Source of the DNA: Mycteria americana
Taxonomy: Eukaryota; Chordata; Aves; Ciconiiformes; Ciconiidae
Assembly (NCBI RefSeq): GCF_035582795.1
Contig: NC_134396.1
Location: 33,957,683-34,021,682 of the forward strand
Direction: 5' to 3'
DNA length: 64,000 nucleotides
This document shows, in pieces, positions 12,061 to 25,559 of the stretch. How positions within the stretch are numbered: position 1 is the stretch's first letter; every line of letters begins with the position of its first letter. The notes under the pieces are model-generated. The model was given only the letters and a program-made list of their open reading frames with translations. It did not search any database and had not been told where the DNA came from. The translations under genes were made by a program, and so were the position numbers.

Positions 12061-13379
12061 TGTATGAGGCATACAGAAATCAGACAAGAGGTAAATGCAA
12101 CAATACCAAAAAAGACATCCAACTTTTCCCAGATGCCCTAGAGCATATACCACGTCCTTGTGGTCAGGACAAGCAAATGAATGTCACATCGTGGTTGACA
12201 CGATTTCCCTGGGTGCTGGTCACACTGAGGAGAACATTGCTTACAAAAGTTCAGAGATGGCCTCTGGATTTCCAGTCACAAGGATGTGCTCAGCATGTCC
12301 ATTCACTTTCCTGTGAACACTGAGTCTGACCAGAGAAGATGCTGAGACCCTGTCTTGCCACTGAATTCATCACAGATATGAAGCTGCTGGAGAAGATAGT
12401 CATCCATAGTCAAGGTCTGCACACCTCACTCAGCTTTGCAAGGCCCAGGGGACATCAGCTGGCAATGGGCAGCTGAGCCACATAACACCATGGAGGATTT
12501 GTAGATGAGGATTTTTGTCTCCGCCCAAATGTCTTCAAAAAAACGGGCCTTGGAGGCCATCACAATCAGGCAAAGATCAGTTTATCTGTTATCTTCAGTG
12601 CCCAGATACTTACTCTAATTTGGCAGTATCACTTCGCTTTGTTCTTGGTTCATCCCTGTATTTCCACCAGTTCTGCGGTTACCCACGTAGACCAAATACC
12701 ACTCCTCTGGTTCAGGGGCCCATGGGCTGCTCACGAGTTTGCACAGAAGCCTTCGGAGCGGGGGAAGTTTCTTTTTTACACAAAGGTATGCTCTTCCTGA
12801 CAGGAAGACAAAAATCTAGCATTCACACTTCTTGACCACACGGGCTCAGCTCGCTGGCTGAGATTTCCCCTCCCACAGTTTTAAAATCCAAATCCATAAT
12901 ACGGTGGGAAACTTGTGTGGTTGTTCTGAAATGCAGAGTTATTAAGAAAGGTCTTCTCCACAGACCTTAGCCATGGCCAGTGTGGCTTAGGGCAAACTGG
13001 CCAAAAACCTTAGGGCACCCAACAGGCACTACAAAGCATGCTTCTTTTGAAATTTGGTTATTGAGGGTGCTGCCCTCTTGTGTGCTGCTAGACTATAGGC
13101 TCTGTGTGGCTTGATTACTGTTTATTGCACTTTGGGCAAGTCTCCACAGACATCTGAGGCCTTTCTTTTCTCATTTTATTTTGCAAAGGAAAGGATCAAA
13201 GGAAATGGTTGAGCGACCGAGCATGTTATCCTGCTGTCTACCTACCTACCTCCTCCTCCCTCCTGCCAGTGCGGGGAGTGCAGGCTGGCGATTGCTGATT
13301 GACATGCTCCTGAGAGCTGAAGTGATGTCTGTCTCAATGACAGCAGGGTGATCTGAAGTGGAAAGCAAAAAAAATATCC
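12061..13379. other. ERV 5' flank, no gene seen
   Basis: The 5' untranslated region and 5' LTR of the minus-strand ERV should lie here, but no LTR ends, primer-binding site or repeat shared with the 3' side could be recognised. Open frames are short and featureless. Confidence 0.4.
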
Positions 13380-14590
13380 AGCCCCTTTCACTGTATCTGG
13401 CTGCTGAGCAGGAAGCAGGACCTCATGACTGGGGTCATGTTTGTGTCATGGTGGCTCCAGATGACTGCGACAGGGGACGTGGAGCAAGGAGCCACTGTGG
13501 CTGCAGCCCAGCTGCAGAGGCATGAACTCTGCAGGAGTGAGGCACAAAATGGTGAAACATCCTTCTTTTGTGGTACAGAGAGAGAAACTGCGGCAACCCC
13601 AGGAAGTCCTGGGGTGACTGTGCAGCGGTCCCAGGCAGAGGGACCTCCTCCAGGGACTACAGATGACTCATCTGGACCCCCAAGCCTGCATGGCAGGGCG
13701 CACTGCCGAATTCTGCAGGGCATATGGAGAAGAAGTCCCTGACATCGAGCAGCAACATCTCCCTTAACCTGGGGGAAGGCCATGCTCTCCCAGTGACCCC
13801 AGGCGGGACCCACGGGAGCCCAGCTGTCGCCAGCTGCCTTGCTGGCCTCAGTGGCATCAAGCATGACAAGACACCTGCTTCATTAGAGAAATAGCTGACA
13901 ACTGGAGAGGAGGGTGGCAGTCTGGGGAGGCGGGGAGGTCAGTGCAGCACCCATGGAGCAGCTGGAACCTGCCAGCAAGCGGGGAGCCGAGCCAGCTGAG
14001 CTCTCCCAGCAGGAGCTGAGAGCTCAGGGCAGCCCATGGGAGTGGTGCTCTGTCCACCGCAGGGCAAAAACTTCCCACCACTGCACCGTCCTCTGTCCCA
14101 CTTGCCACCAGCCAAAAATCCATGGTGACAAGGCCCAACACTGGGCTGGCTGGGCTGCCTTCCTTTAACACAGGGGTCCCAGCTGGCAAGACAAGAAAGG
14201 TGGCAACCAAGACAAGAATTGGGCAGAAATGGGGACTGTCCTGGGCCGCTGGTGAGATGCTGAGCAGCTGGGCTGTGGGCACCTGAGACAGTCACCCCAG
14301 GGGGAGCGAGGGGCCACGGGTTTGTCTTGACCCTTATTCAGTCCATGGGAACAGCTTCACCCTGGGATCAGCATCCCTGCTGGGGCCTGGGCTCCACGGT
14401 TGCCTCTTGTTCAGGAACCTCCATGGGTTTATTGAGTCCCTTCTGAGCCCCTGTCAGTAGGATGCTGTCTGTGTGTGAATGCTGGGGAGAAGCCCGAGTG
14501 GTAACTACCCCGACCTGACCTAGGATTTTCCTTTGGTGTGAGTTTGGTGGATGTCCTCCTCTCCCAAGGACTCCAGCCCTGAACAGCACG
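13380..14590. other. GC-rich block of unknown origin
   Basis: Base composition rises sharply against the AT-rich flanks, and overlapping open frames appear on both strands (minus 13388-13864 and 13857-14282, plus 13425-13742). None shows a recognisable domain. Both strands are open together, which is what GC-rich stop-poor sequence gives by chance. The block could be an old transposable element (for example a CR1 5' region) or a decayed CpG-rich segment; I cannot decide from the sequence alone. Confidence 0.4.
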
Positions 14591-17500
14591 TGAATTTTCT
14601 TACGTATTTTCCCGAGCTAGATCGCAGCAGCTGTGCATGCTTCAGACTCCTCTGCTGTCTGACAGGTTACCAAGAGTCAGTGCTTTAAACAAACTAAGTA
14701 AAATCTTTAATAAGCGCAGTCTTCAAGGAGAAAGACCAAAAAATGCATGAAATTCCATGTGCCATGTTTGAAAGAAGTTATAATATATCCATACACAGGC
14801 ATCTGTTTTCTTGGGTGCTGAATCTGGTTTTATCAGACAGGACTTATAGTTAGAGCAGCCCAGAGTCACTCTACTGCATTCACAGTGCCAGTGACTCTCA
14901 CAGCGCTATGGGGCCAGAGGATTTTTTATTTCCATGTTGGTTTTCTTTGCTTTGTACTGTTTATCCTACCCATAAGGAAAACAGTGGCATTTATCAGTGT
15001 TTATATAACTAGAAAAGCCCATTATACAGAAAAAAATAAACCCTTGCCTTGCTACCCTGGTAGGTTGCATTGTGCTCCCGGGCATGTGAGCAAAGTGCGC
15101 AGACCTCGCATTCATCCACTTACAAACTGAGCTCTTAGAAAGAAGAATTTTTGGGGCTACAGACATGCTTCTGCTTTTAATTCCCACTGCACAGTTCAGT
15201 TTCACCCACTTGTTTCGGTATGAGCGCTTCAAAACAAATGGAGATCAAGGGAAGGATTTTCATAAGAGGCTCTCAGGAGTGGGTACTTCTATTTGCTGGT
15301 TATGGGAGACGAGTATAAAATTGCCTTGTGCTTACTGAAAATTTCAGCCTTGAGACTTGTTTTGAAAGAGATCTATATACAGACACAAATACCACTGTTT
15401 ATGTATGAATACTGAATATAGATTAAAACATTTGTTAAAGAGCTGAATACTAGTAAGTATTGGAAATTATTTATCACTAAGGCAAAATTAACACTTACTC
15501 CTGATACCTGATTGAGCAGCATGTCAGAAACCAACATTATTGCATTGGAAGTGACAAATCTAGTTAATTACTACTTTCTGACATCTAAAAATGAATTATA
15601 AGAGTTCTGCTGTGAAATCTGTTTTGGACTGCCATAACATTACCTTTTAATTATTAATTTGTAATTCCATAAACTACAAGGCACATAGCACTTCAGGAAG
15701 CTAAATAAACTCACAAAGCAGTCAGGATGTTCTTAGTGATTTGCTAAAAATCAGTTCTGAATTTTAAGACTTAGATGTTTACTCAAAATAAGGTATTTGA
15801 AGCTGTAAAGATATATCTTTGTGAGCTTAACAATAAGGGATTTTTAAGAATGCTTAAGAATGTCTGGATGTGTAGGTTATTGGACATCATTAAAACTATT
15901 TGAATGACCCTCATAAGTACTTCTGTTGTTTCTACTGCATGAAAAGGCACACGTAAAGAAACATTAGCTAAAATGCTAACTGAAGTGTTTAAAAGCTATG
16001 TGTTTAAAATAAGAAAGGTAGCATGACAGGACATGTGTGTAGCTGACCATTCTAGAATAATGTTGTTTCAGTTCTTCTTGGTCCACTTACTTTCAAGTCT
16101 ACTTTGCCCCGTTAATATTTCTACCACCAGATGTGGAGATGTTCTTCATAGAGTGGAAAACTTTTTCTTTCTCTTTTTTTATTGGAACGAAGACTATGTG
16201 CAAATCACCTGTTGAAGGTAAATGGGCCTCTCTGAAAGGAACTAGTATTATTTTCACTATGATTTAGAGAAAGGCAAAGCATGCTACAAATTCTATCATG
16301 TGCACATAGAGGTGCCCAGTGATTCTGCCTCCTTCCTGTTCCAAGATGTACATAGGCCAAACTCAACTGAGTTTCTATAGTTTTGAACAAAACTAAACCC
16401 TCTCATTTCAAAATTATGACAAAATGGAAGAGCTGATTTTATGCTTCTTAGATGATTTTTCTATTCTGAAAATCCAAATCACAGAACAGGTTCAGGTAAC
16501 TGCTGTGGAAATCTATGGAATTAACCAGGATGAGAGTTTTAGTTCTTCACTTCCGCTCTTCATTATCTGAACTGTGTTCTGTCTAATGCAGTAGGTGGCC
16601 AGATGGGCTGTCTGCTTTTATATACAGGTGCGTGTGTGTATATGTGTGTATGTGTGTCTGTATATACACAATACCTGAAGAGGCTTAAGGACATGTGTGT
16701 CTAAGGGGACACAACAAAGAACATCAGATAGCTATTTAGCTGTGAGTGGCCCTCATTTCCTATGTGCCATTACTGTTTCGGCTGTATTTTCTTGTACCAA
16801 TGTGTGCCATTTTGGCTAACAATGGATTTTTAGAAGACCTTTTATTTTGAGCAAAATAAAAGCCACAGTCAGATGGAAAGGTGGCTTCTACAGTTTTTCG
16901 ACCTACAGTATGGCAGTCAAGATTATTTTAGAAGTGCAGCTGGTGAATTGTATTAATCCTTCTGGTTCACTCCTGCAATAGTCAGGAACTATTTTCTTAT
17001 CTTTATTGTGTTTTTTCATACATCCAGTCATTCACTTATCTCAGGTATCTCGGGCTCAATTCCACTACAACATATTGTACACATAGTCTAAACAAGAGTG
17101 GATGTTTCGTGTTGGTAGGGGAAACAACATTCATTCTTGAAACTGACGGGTAACACCCACAAAGCAGCAGTACACATTTCAAGCTCCTTTATGAGTGAAT
17201 GAATAACCTTTTGATCCTAGCAGAAAAGGTAAAAAAATCTCATAAAATTTGTAAAGGACTGAATGCTGGCTTTATGCCGCAAAAAATACAAGCTTAGTAT
17301 TCTGTATCTGTAGGGGTTCTTTCAGAATCTGGGTGTTCCATGGACGTTTTAACTACTAGCTTCTACCTTCTGTCAAAGTGGACTTTCATCTTTCAGCTGG
17401 TAACAACTACATGTGGTTTGAGTCCCGGACATCAATTGCTAGATTCCTTTACATTTTGTAAAGGAATTTTCATTTTTCTGTATTTATGTTGCATTTAAAT

Positions 17501-18159
17501 TTTTCAAGTGCCTGCACACTTCTTACTACAAATATATTTATTTTTTACAAGTAACCCTTTAAAAAGGATGTATGATGTAATGGAGAGAACATTAGTCTGT
17601 TTTAACTCCCTGCGAAACAATAGCACCTGCTTCCCTTTAAATTTGCAGTCCTTATTAAGATTCTGGAAAACCTTAGGAAACTCAGTGTGGCCTGCTGTGT
17701 TTCTGTAAAATCAGATTAGTAAAGTCACAGTTTAGAAGTTCCTACAATAATAAGACATCAGAAAACCCGAGATTACAGCTTTCTGACAGTACAGGTCACA
17801 GTCTCTAAAAAATGCTATGCTGACATTTTTATTTCTCACAAACCGAGTTTATGTCGAACTTATCTTTATGTACTTCCCTGTCAATTAACACAAATGGTAG
17901 CTTGCAGCACCATTGAAAAAGGGAGACAAGTCTATTTTGCATTAGGAGAGAAGGAGAAACTGAAAGAAAAAAGATTAAAAGAACCAAAATTTCATGTTTT
18001 CTTGGGCCATGAGAGTAAGATGAGAGAATTTCTAATAACATTTTGAAAGAATACCATCTGTATGAAGGTGGCAAATAAACAGACCCTTGCAGGACATGCA
18101 TTTCATATTCACCAGTTCAACACTTGCTGCATTTTCTTGGCAGAGTTATCAATGGGCAG
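14591..18159. other. Intergenic, no gene recognised
   Basis: AT-rich sequence with only short featureless open frames. The one structured item is the TG/TA microsatellite at 16618-16672. Confidence 0.5.
16618..16672. repeat. TG/TA microsatellite
   Basis: Alternating purine-pyrimidine sequence of GTGTGTGTATATGTGTGTATG type. It is flanked on the left by TATATACAG and on the right by CTGTATATA, so the ends form a short inverted repeat. It is prone to length variation. Confidence 0.8.
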
Positions 18160-18302
18160 GGCCCTGGGTGGGACTTGGGAAACCTGAATTCCAGTTCTGA
18201 TCCAGTCACTGGCCCATTAACTAAACTTGTGCAAATTATTAGTTTTCCCATCTGTAAAAGCATGATAAGGCTATCTGCCTTGTAAAGCACTTTGAGATAT
18301 AT
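18160..18302 (+). repeat. MIR-type (CORE-SINE) copy
   Basis: The segment follows the MIR layout: CTTGGGAAACCTGAATTCC, then a region corresponding to 'cttgggcaagt', then TTTTCCCATCTGTAAAAG, then TGTAAAGCACTTTGAGATAT, the typical MIR 3' block. Divergence is high, as expected for SINEs that stopped moving long before birds diversified. No open frame is expected. Confidence 0.8.
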
Positions 18303-19274
18303 AGCTGAGGAAAAAAGTAAGCAAGCAGGTGTGGTTACATTTGTTGAATTACTCATTTAAGCTATGTTTTTCCAAACTGAGACCGTATCCACTCTTGAAA
18401 ATTTAGTGGTACTGAGCACATGTGAGTTTTAGTGGATTCAATCTGTAAAACAGCATTAATACCCACTCTGTGCGGTACTCCCTAGAGCAGAAGAGCATTT
18501 TAAGAGAATCAGCTAAATTAGGTGAAAGCTGAGGTTCTGCAGGTGCCAAACATGCTAGTCCTAGCTTAAAAAAACCCTGCTAAAGGCATCCTATAACATT
18601 AAAGCATAAATGAACTTAGAGAGAAACACAGAAATGTGACTATGCTATTCCTTTTCTCCCTGTTACTCACTCTTTTGTGCCCTCTCTCAAAAGTGCCTGC
18701 TGGCAGAATAGCTCTGGCTGTAATCTCCCCAGCCATGCAGAACTGGCATTCAGTTAGGAGGTTTCAAAGGAAACTGCTATTGCAGAAAGAGGTGGTGATG
18801 TCCTTTGCTGTGAATCTATTCTTAGCCTGTGTTGTAGCATAGTATCAGGAGATGCTGCTGGTCTTTCAAGGGCATGAGATCTTGTTAACAAGTACCTTGG
18901 CATTTTTCTGGATGCAATGGTGCTGACCCTGTGCCAAATTCTTCATGCGCAATTGTGGTTTATGTACCTGATTTTTTTCAATACGCTTTGGCATTGTTAA
19001 TTTTTTTCTGTCCACTACTACTTGGTAATATTTGCTGGAAGTTCGTAAACAGCTGCTATTTCACCATGGCCAAAACTGCATTTCGTTCCCACTTGAAGTG
19101 ATTACTGCCTCTAAATTTGTAAAATATGACCAGTAAAGGAAGCCGGTGAACTCTAATATTTGAGTTGTTCTTTTATTAAAGGAGAACCACTGGTTTGTGA
19201 ATGACTTTGTTGTCCTCTGTTGCTGTTATCTGCTCAGAGCTCAAACACTGCATTTTTTTCCCTTTTTACAACAG
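18303..19274. other. Intergenic, no gene recognised
   Basis: AT-rich; only chance-length open frames. A weak second MIR-like phrase (ATCTGTAAAACAGCATTAATACC near 18440) is too short to call. Confidence 0.4.
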
Positions 19275-19420
19275 TTTGCATGGCACCAAATGTGCTATCT
19301 GCTGTGAAGAAGGAAAATACCATAGTGGTAGGGAATATGAATCGTGCCACTGTTCCTGTGTGACATGCGCAGATACCTCACTGACATTTATCTGGGATAC
19401 TTTTCTTTCCTCTGTATTTT
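19275..19420 (+). pseudogene. Possible relic exon with furin-like cysteine-rich repeat
   Basis: A pyrimidine tract ending TTTTTACAACAG is followed by an open frame reading KCAICCEEGKYHS, then ESCHCSCVTCA. Seven cysteines plus G-x-Y follow the spirit of furin-like repeats (C-x2-C, G-x-Y, C-x2-C-x3-C-x2-C), but the last cluster is compressed to C-x-C-x-C-x2-C. The frame then runs through a hydrophobic stretch (FLSSVFLPLILLYYIIV) to a stop at 19473. No good GT donor follows the cysteine block. PCSK5, whose long isoform ends in such repeats plus a membrane segment, is the expected left-hand neighbour on this strand. This may be a dead or alternative terminal exon, or chance. Confidence 0.25.
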
Positions 19421-22400
19421 TGCCTCTGATTTTACTTTACTATATCATAGTTCCAGTACAACACGATGGCTGACATGTGAAATCTTAATTCTCATGGTAG
19501 TTCTTTAATATATTTTTGGTATAGCAGACTTCTTTCAGCTAACATGAACAGTCTAAGTTTTCCAGTTGAGAGTGCACATACACGTATGTCTTTGCTTTTA
19601 ACAGAGTTCATTCTAATTTCCTATCATACCCTCCATTTTCTTTCTGGAAAGGAGAAATCATTGATAGATTTTTGTGGCAGCTTTAGAACTACATAGCCAT
19701 TTCTTTCAGAAAAAAAGATATATTGAAATTATATAGTGTAGTTTATTCTAACCATGTATCTTTATTTCTTGATGTTACTGTTCACAATACATATATGTAT
19801 TAATAGGATTTGTCGCATTCATTTTACCTGAATTTTCCTAAAGTAACTTCCTCCTCCACCAGCTGACTTTTCCTTCCTTATCTGTTTTTCAGAAGCCATT
19901 GCTTTCAAAAAATTTTTATGTGAAGACCCTAGTGTACTATCAATATAATCACAGTTTTCTATTTTGCCACTTCAAACTGTGAAAATGTTGATAAGTAAAA
20001 ACAATTTTAAGTATCTACAGTAATACTGAAATTATGTGAAGGGGTAGCAAGAGGAAAAGAAGAAATATTTGGGGACATTATTTAAGGACTTATTAGAGGA
20101 TTAAGGGGCACCCAATTTGTGGTGGGGACTTGCACTTTCTTAGAGTCCTCTGAGGCAACCAATGTATCTGCATGGTCGACTTGGTTGTTCACTATGATTC
20201 ATTCCTTTCAAACATCACAGTTACACAGACGCTGAGGTAATATCATGCTTCCCTAAAAATGTTGCTACTAGTCTACACAGTCCAACAAGTGCAGCCCAAC
20301 AGGAAAATCATTCCAGAACAAAGCCCAGTGTTAAATAGTGTGAGAAATATCCAGCATCAAATATAGTAAAAGCTAACTCTTGGGTGCAGCTCACTTCATC
20401 TGGATTTAATAAGAATATTATCAAAGATTTAAAAAAATATAGAAGGGCAGGGTTGAGTCTTATTTCTGTTTACAGCTCCTCCTGGTTTTCAGACATTCTA
20501 ACCTTGAAATGTTTCCTGTCCAGTGTAAAGTCATGTTGCAGGTCTAGAAGTAAACCAGTCATGGGACCTTTTCATATCAATAAATTAGAATTAAGTGTCA
20601 TTGTAATCTAGAGCTCATCCAGAGAAGGTCAGATATAGATGGATGAATGAAAAGGAGGTTTAATGCAATGAGTTTTGAGTAACCTCTGTCTCAGTATATA
20701 TCAATTTTGCCATGCAAACATATGACATACCGGTTTGGTCTGTAAAATGCCAGGATAAATCTGTTTGCATCTGTACACATGCAACTACGAGTGACTCCAG
20801 AGAGTTTGCAGAAAGAAGCATCACTGAGGGTGGAGGTTCCTTTTGCAGCTTTTGTAAAGCACAAAGAGTTCGTGTGAAGGTCATTTTATATGGTGCTTTT
20901 TCCCCCCACACATACAAACATATGCTCTGGGTTTCCCCCAACATACTTACTACTGAGTATGAATTCAGATATGAAACAACATTAGAGCAAAATGCACAGA
21001 AATATGGTTCATCAATGTCTTCCAAAACTACTCAGTCTTTAGCAGAGCTGAGGTCTCTGAGAAGGTCCTGTTCACTGAATGTTTTTTTTGCAGCAACTAA
21101 CTGGTATTGCTTGAACTACAGCATAGCTGAGATGCATCGCTGATGGTATTCCCCAGTTACGTATAGAATTACAGAATCACAGTATGGCTGCAGGCTTCAT
21201 GTATTATACAGGACTCCCTGTCCAGCCTCTTCTGTTACTTAAAAAAGTAGGAACAGCCAATTTGCTCAAATACCTAGACTTGATTAGAATAAATTTTCCG
21301 ATAACAAACTAACGTCTAACACCGAATCTAGTGTTTTATAACACTGCTGGGTAAACTGATTTGCTATCCCCACACAACGCTTTACACAGAGACAGTGTTT
21401 ATGCCACTTACCACACTAATCTCTCTGCTCTGAGAGTTATGAAAAGCACAGCTTATCAGTTTGTAACAATATTTTAATGATTATTTAGTAAATAAAGAGA
21501 TGGACTGTGCACTTCAGTGCCATAATAGTATTACTGCATTCCTGATCTGAGGGCATTTACACCCCTACCTCAGTCTTCACACAACTTTTCTTTTAATAAG
21601 ATTTTTTTTTTTTAAGCCCAGGTGGGCATCTGGGCACCAAAATTTCATGCAGCGTAAATAAGAGCTGGCTGTCTTAAGTCTTTGAAGTAAATACAGGTCT
21701 ATCAGGAGTGGAGTCTTGCAGCAACAGCCTAGAACGTATAGGAAGAAGACCAAAAAATCTATACCTAGAGGCACTGGGAACACCAACATGTTTCTGGTTA
21801 ACAGAATGCCCAAGCACAAGGTAGGTGCCTCCTAGCACTGTGCAGCAAGACCTCGCTTCAGCTGCTGGAGAAGTGGCTGTACAGTCTTCAGCATTAGCTT
21901 GCAGAGTCGAATGAAGAGGCAATCGATGATTATTGCAAACAAAACCAGAGCAAGAAAGTGAGAAAACACATGTTACGTGAAAAGACCATTGGCTACCTAG
22001 ATAGTCTATGCTTAACCAGATGAGTCCCATAAACACAGAAAATTGTCTGTAAATGAGTGGAATAGTCTTTCCTTCATTGTCTTCCACACTGTCCAATTGT
22101 AACTGCTGGAGTCACAACAGTGATAATTACATGACAGGAATCCAGGGTATCTGTGGCTTTGCACAGCTATGGCATTTGGCACAGGCATGAATATGGACAC
22201 TGAGGCTAGCAGTCAGCTAATTTGGGGGAAATTCACAGTACCTCAACAGAGGCCCCTAACTCCAGTGTGTTAATTTAGAAGGCTGATTTTCACAAGCTCC
22301 CAAGAGGAGTGAACAGAGCTAGGGAGGAGCTTTCCCAGAAGTTTACATTTAGGCAATTTTACACCTAATCCAGAAGTCTATTGTTTTTAATCCAATGTCC

Positions 22401-25400
22401 TATCAATAGTGTTATTCTCACATCAAGAACTCTGGTTCAGCTGCACTGAATTGCATTGTAACCAGCTGATATTCACACTGTTATGAAATTGGAATCGGGT
22501 CCTGTAAGACATTTTCCTGCATAGAAAAGAAGAATCCCAAACAATCCTACAACTTCCAATGCAAATATCTACGATTAGACCACGCTATATCCCAGCAGAC
22601 TCCAGAAAAATTCATAGCTGAGGAAACAGTACTGATTTAACCTATGTTACATCCAAAATGAGATTAGCACAGGAAGTCTGGGCAGAATTTTGGACTGGGA
22701 ACTTAATTTTTCCAGTTCAGAATTGCATTAAATCCAACTATCTGTATTTCTTTGTAACCTATTTTGTGTGTTTTACACAGAGATATCTGCAAAAAAAAGA
22801 AGGTATAAAAAAATTCAGTTGTAATGCCATCAGGCCAAACCACCTAGACCTTGCAGTAATGAGATCTCTGTGACCTTTTGGAAGGGTGCTGCTATCTCCC
22901 CCATAACAAATCCTCTAGCAGTTTTCAATTTTTGTACCTAAGGTTTCCAAGGACTTTCAGGTTTTTTGGTGCTAGAATAGACTGAATGGGCAGAGCACTA
23001 TGGTAGCTGCAGTAAACCTTAGCTCAAGAAATGGCATGGTGTGATCAGTTTCTTAGTTTCTGGACAGGAACAAGGGAGACTGAGCTGGGTGTATGTCAAA
23101 GTTGTTACTCATTCTGATAAAGAAGCAAGAATCAATGTGATGTTGAGTCAGAGCCTGGCCTGAAGAGGAGTTTTTAAAACTAAGTTTTTAGAAGGCAGTT
23201 TCAGTTTGAAAGGAAAAAACAAAACAAAACAAAACCAAGAAAGAACGTACATATAATGATAAAAACAGCTCAGCAGGTCTGAAAAGGTCATATATTTTTG
23301 CCTTTAAAAATCCAGAACAGTATCATAATAAAATAGAGTGTTTTTTTCCAGAGTCAATGCCCCATTTTTAGAATGTGGTTAGCTTACACTTTTCTCTGAT
23401 CCATGGTTTCATAATTACTTCAGAATCACACAACATCATACACACATGACTTCTATATTTACACATTTCATTTGCAACCAGAAGAGCTACAGACTGAAAA
23501 TTTTAAACAGAGGTTTATAGAATCCTCAAGTACGGCATGGTAGACGTTGGGGCAGAAAGAAATACAACGAAACAGTTAAACAACAAGTCACGGACTTATT
23601 TGAGACTTGTTCTTACACAAGGAACAATGATAGGCCAGAACAGAGGGATGAAGCCTCCAAGCTGGCAATCTTCCCATGAAGGCAGGCAACTTTGTCATTA
23701 ATTAATTAGTTCTCCTGCAGCATTATGCAACATAACTTGTCATACTATCCTGAGTAAAGTTTTAACTGAAAAGTGAAAAATCTTTCTATGGCTAAACCCA
23801 GGCATTTGCTGTTTTTGTTTAGCATTGGTTCAAAGGCCAAGGATAATTTGCCTTTTCATGACTTTTCTTGGCAACTTCGCAAGGCTGTTCTTGGGAAAGC
23901 TCTGGTTACATTAGTAGAAATACCCTGCACAGGTTTCTTTAGGAAAATCTTTTGCATCACACCTGTACATTCTGGGAACTTTTTGGCATGCAAAAAAATT
24001 TGGGTTTTTAAATAAAGGAAAGTCTAATTCCACTCCTTCTGTAGACAATAGGAGTACTCAGGTTGGGGCATTTGAACATCTGACTGTAAAGTTAAAGGTT
24101 GTCACTCATGTCAAATATCAGAAGCCCAATTGCTTGAATACATTCCCCTCTGGGCGTGACTGGCAAATATTACAGAAAACAACAAATGCTACTAAAGGAG
24201 CAAAGATTAAATGGCGGGGGGGAGTATTTCGCTTTTTAAAATGTATTTATTTTTACTTGCAAGGTTTAAATGTTTTTGAAACTGCATTCTTCAGCAGTAG
24301 TTAACCTCTTCTCAGTTTAACCTTACATTATTGCTATTTATTTTTTATATTACAACAACTCTCATCAGGATCAAGGTCACTTTCAACACATACTTCAGTA
24401 ATATTTTGGGCTTATTTCTTCACATGAATAACTGGTGTTAAATTACAGCACTTAAAACTACCCAGAGATGAAGCAAAACATAAGGCAGGGTAAGGTAGCT
24501 GGATGCAAAGAAGAGAAAAGAGAATTTCTATATATATTGCATATGTAGTCTATAGACTGTTTCAATGGGAAAATCAGAATTCAGCCTTGACAATTTCTGA
24601 AGTTTTTAGAAGCAACTGACAAGAGAACAGAGGGTGTCCAACTGCAGGCAGACATCGGAAACAGGGGTCTTCAGCCAAGGTTTCATTTTCAGCCAAGGTT
24701 TTAGAGGTAAAGTGAAAAACATTAATTAAAACTGTATGGCTGTCCAATACACCATCAATTATTCAACAATTTTTCAGAGTGTGCCAAATGGCTAGTCTCT
24801 AAAAGGGGAAAAATCTTAGGATTTACAGGGCAGTGGGGATAGGAAAATAGAAAACGTGAATACTGCTCAATTCAGCAAAATTAAGACCAAACATCTAGCT
24901 TTCCCAGAGTGTTCCTTATATTCTTACAGATGACACCAAGAAGGATACTCCGTGAGGATTTGTTCAATAATAGTCATGAAAAAATATGAAGCAAGGGAAT
25001 AGTCTCTCAAAATCTGGTGACAGTGAATTTCTGCATCTCACAAGAGTGAGCAAAGGTCACCAGCAAGTTACTTTGAGGGTTACCTGTATAAGCAGACTAA
25101 AAATGCTTGTGTGCTAGTCCGGTTAGGTACATCTAGAGGCTTGAGAGAGACCTGGACTGCCCTTTACCCCCAGGGGCATTTAGACAGACTGGGCTGCTCG
25201 GAGCAGCACGTTGTAACCCGACCTGTAGAAAATAGACCTTCAGCAGGGAAAAAAGCTGGTACAGACAATATGTCAGTGAGAGAAAGGATCTAAACTCATA
25301 GGACCTTGCCATTGCCAGAAGGCTTGCAAGTTATCCACATCCTTACACTGAAAAGGGCTAAGAAAAGCAGAACTAAATGCTCATTCTCCCCAGGAAGGAA

Positions 25401-25559
25401 GAAGCTTACAGGAAAATAAAAAAAAGACAATTTAAAAAGTCTTTGCAACTCTAGTTCTTCACTCCCTGAACTATGCTACCAGTAATCTATACCTAAACAT
25501 AGATCACACAAAGTACAAAGGCTAGTCAAGACTTTCTTCAAGAAATCTCCTTGACCCTA
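19421..25559. other. Intergenic, no gene recognised
   Basis: AT-rich with short featureless frames. Overlapping frames of up to 143 residues on both strands at 20660-21143 show no domain, no splice context and no compositional bias, and are taken as chance. A weak CR1-like piece lies at 21164-21260. Confidence 0.45.
21164..21260 (+). repeat. Possible CR1 LINE 3' fragment
   Basis: TAGAATTACAGAATCACAG followed by TATGGCTGCAGG resembles the avian CR1 3' end (tandem 'agaatcacagaat', then 'atggt...'), and later 'ccctgtccagcctc' is in about the right place. The match is short and diverged, so this is weak. Confidence 0.3.

Noticed and set aside
13388-14295. Minus-strand frames of 158, 141 and 118 residues
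   Set aside because: GC-rich block with frames open on both strands; no recognisable domain, start context or splice pattern.
20660-21143. Overlapping frames of 121 (minus) and 143 (plus) residues
   Set aside because: Mutual shadows in AT-rich DNA without domain features.
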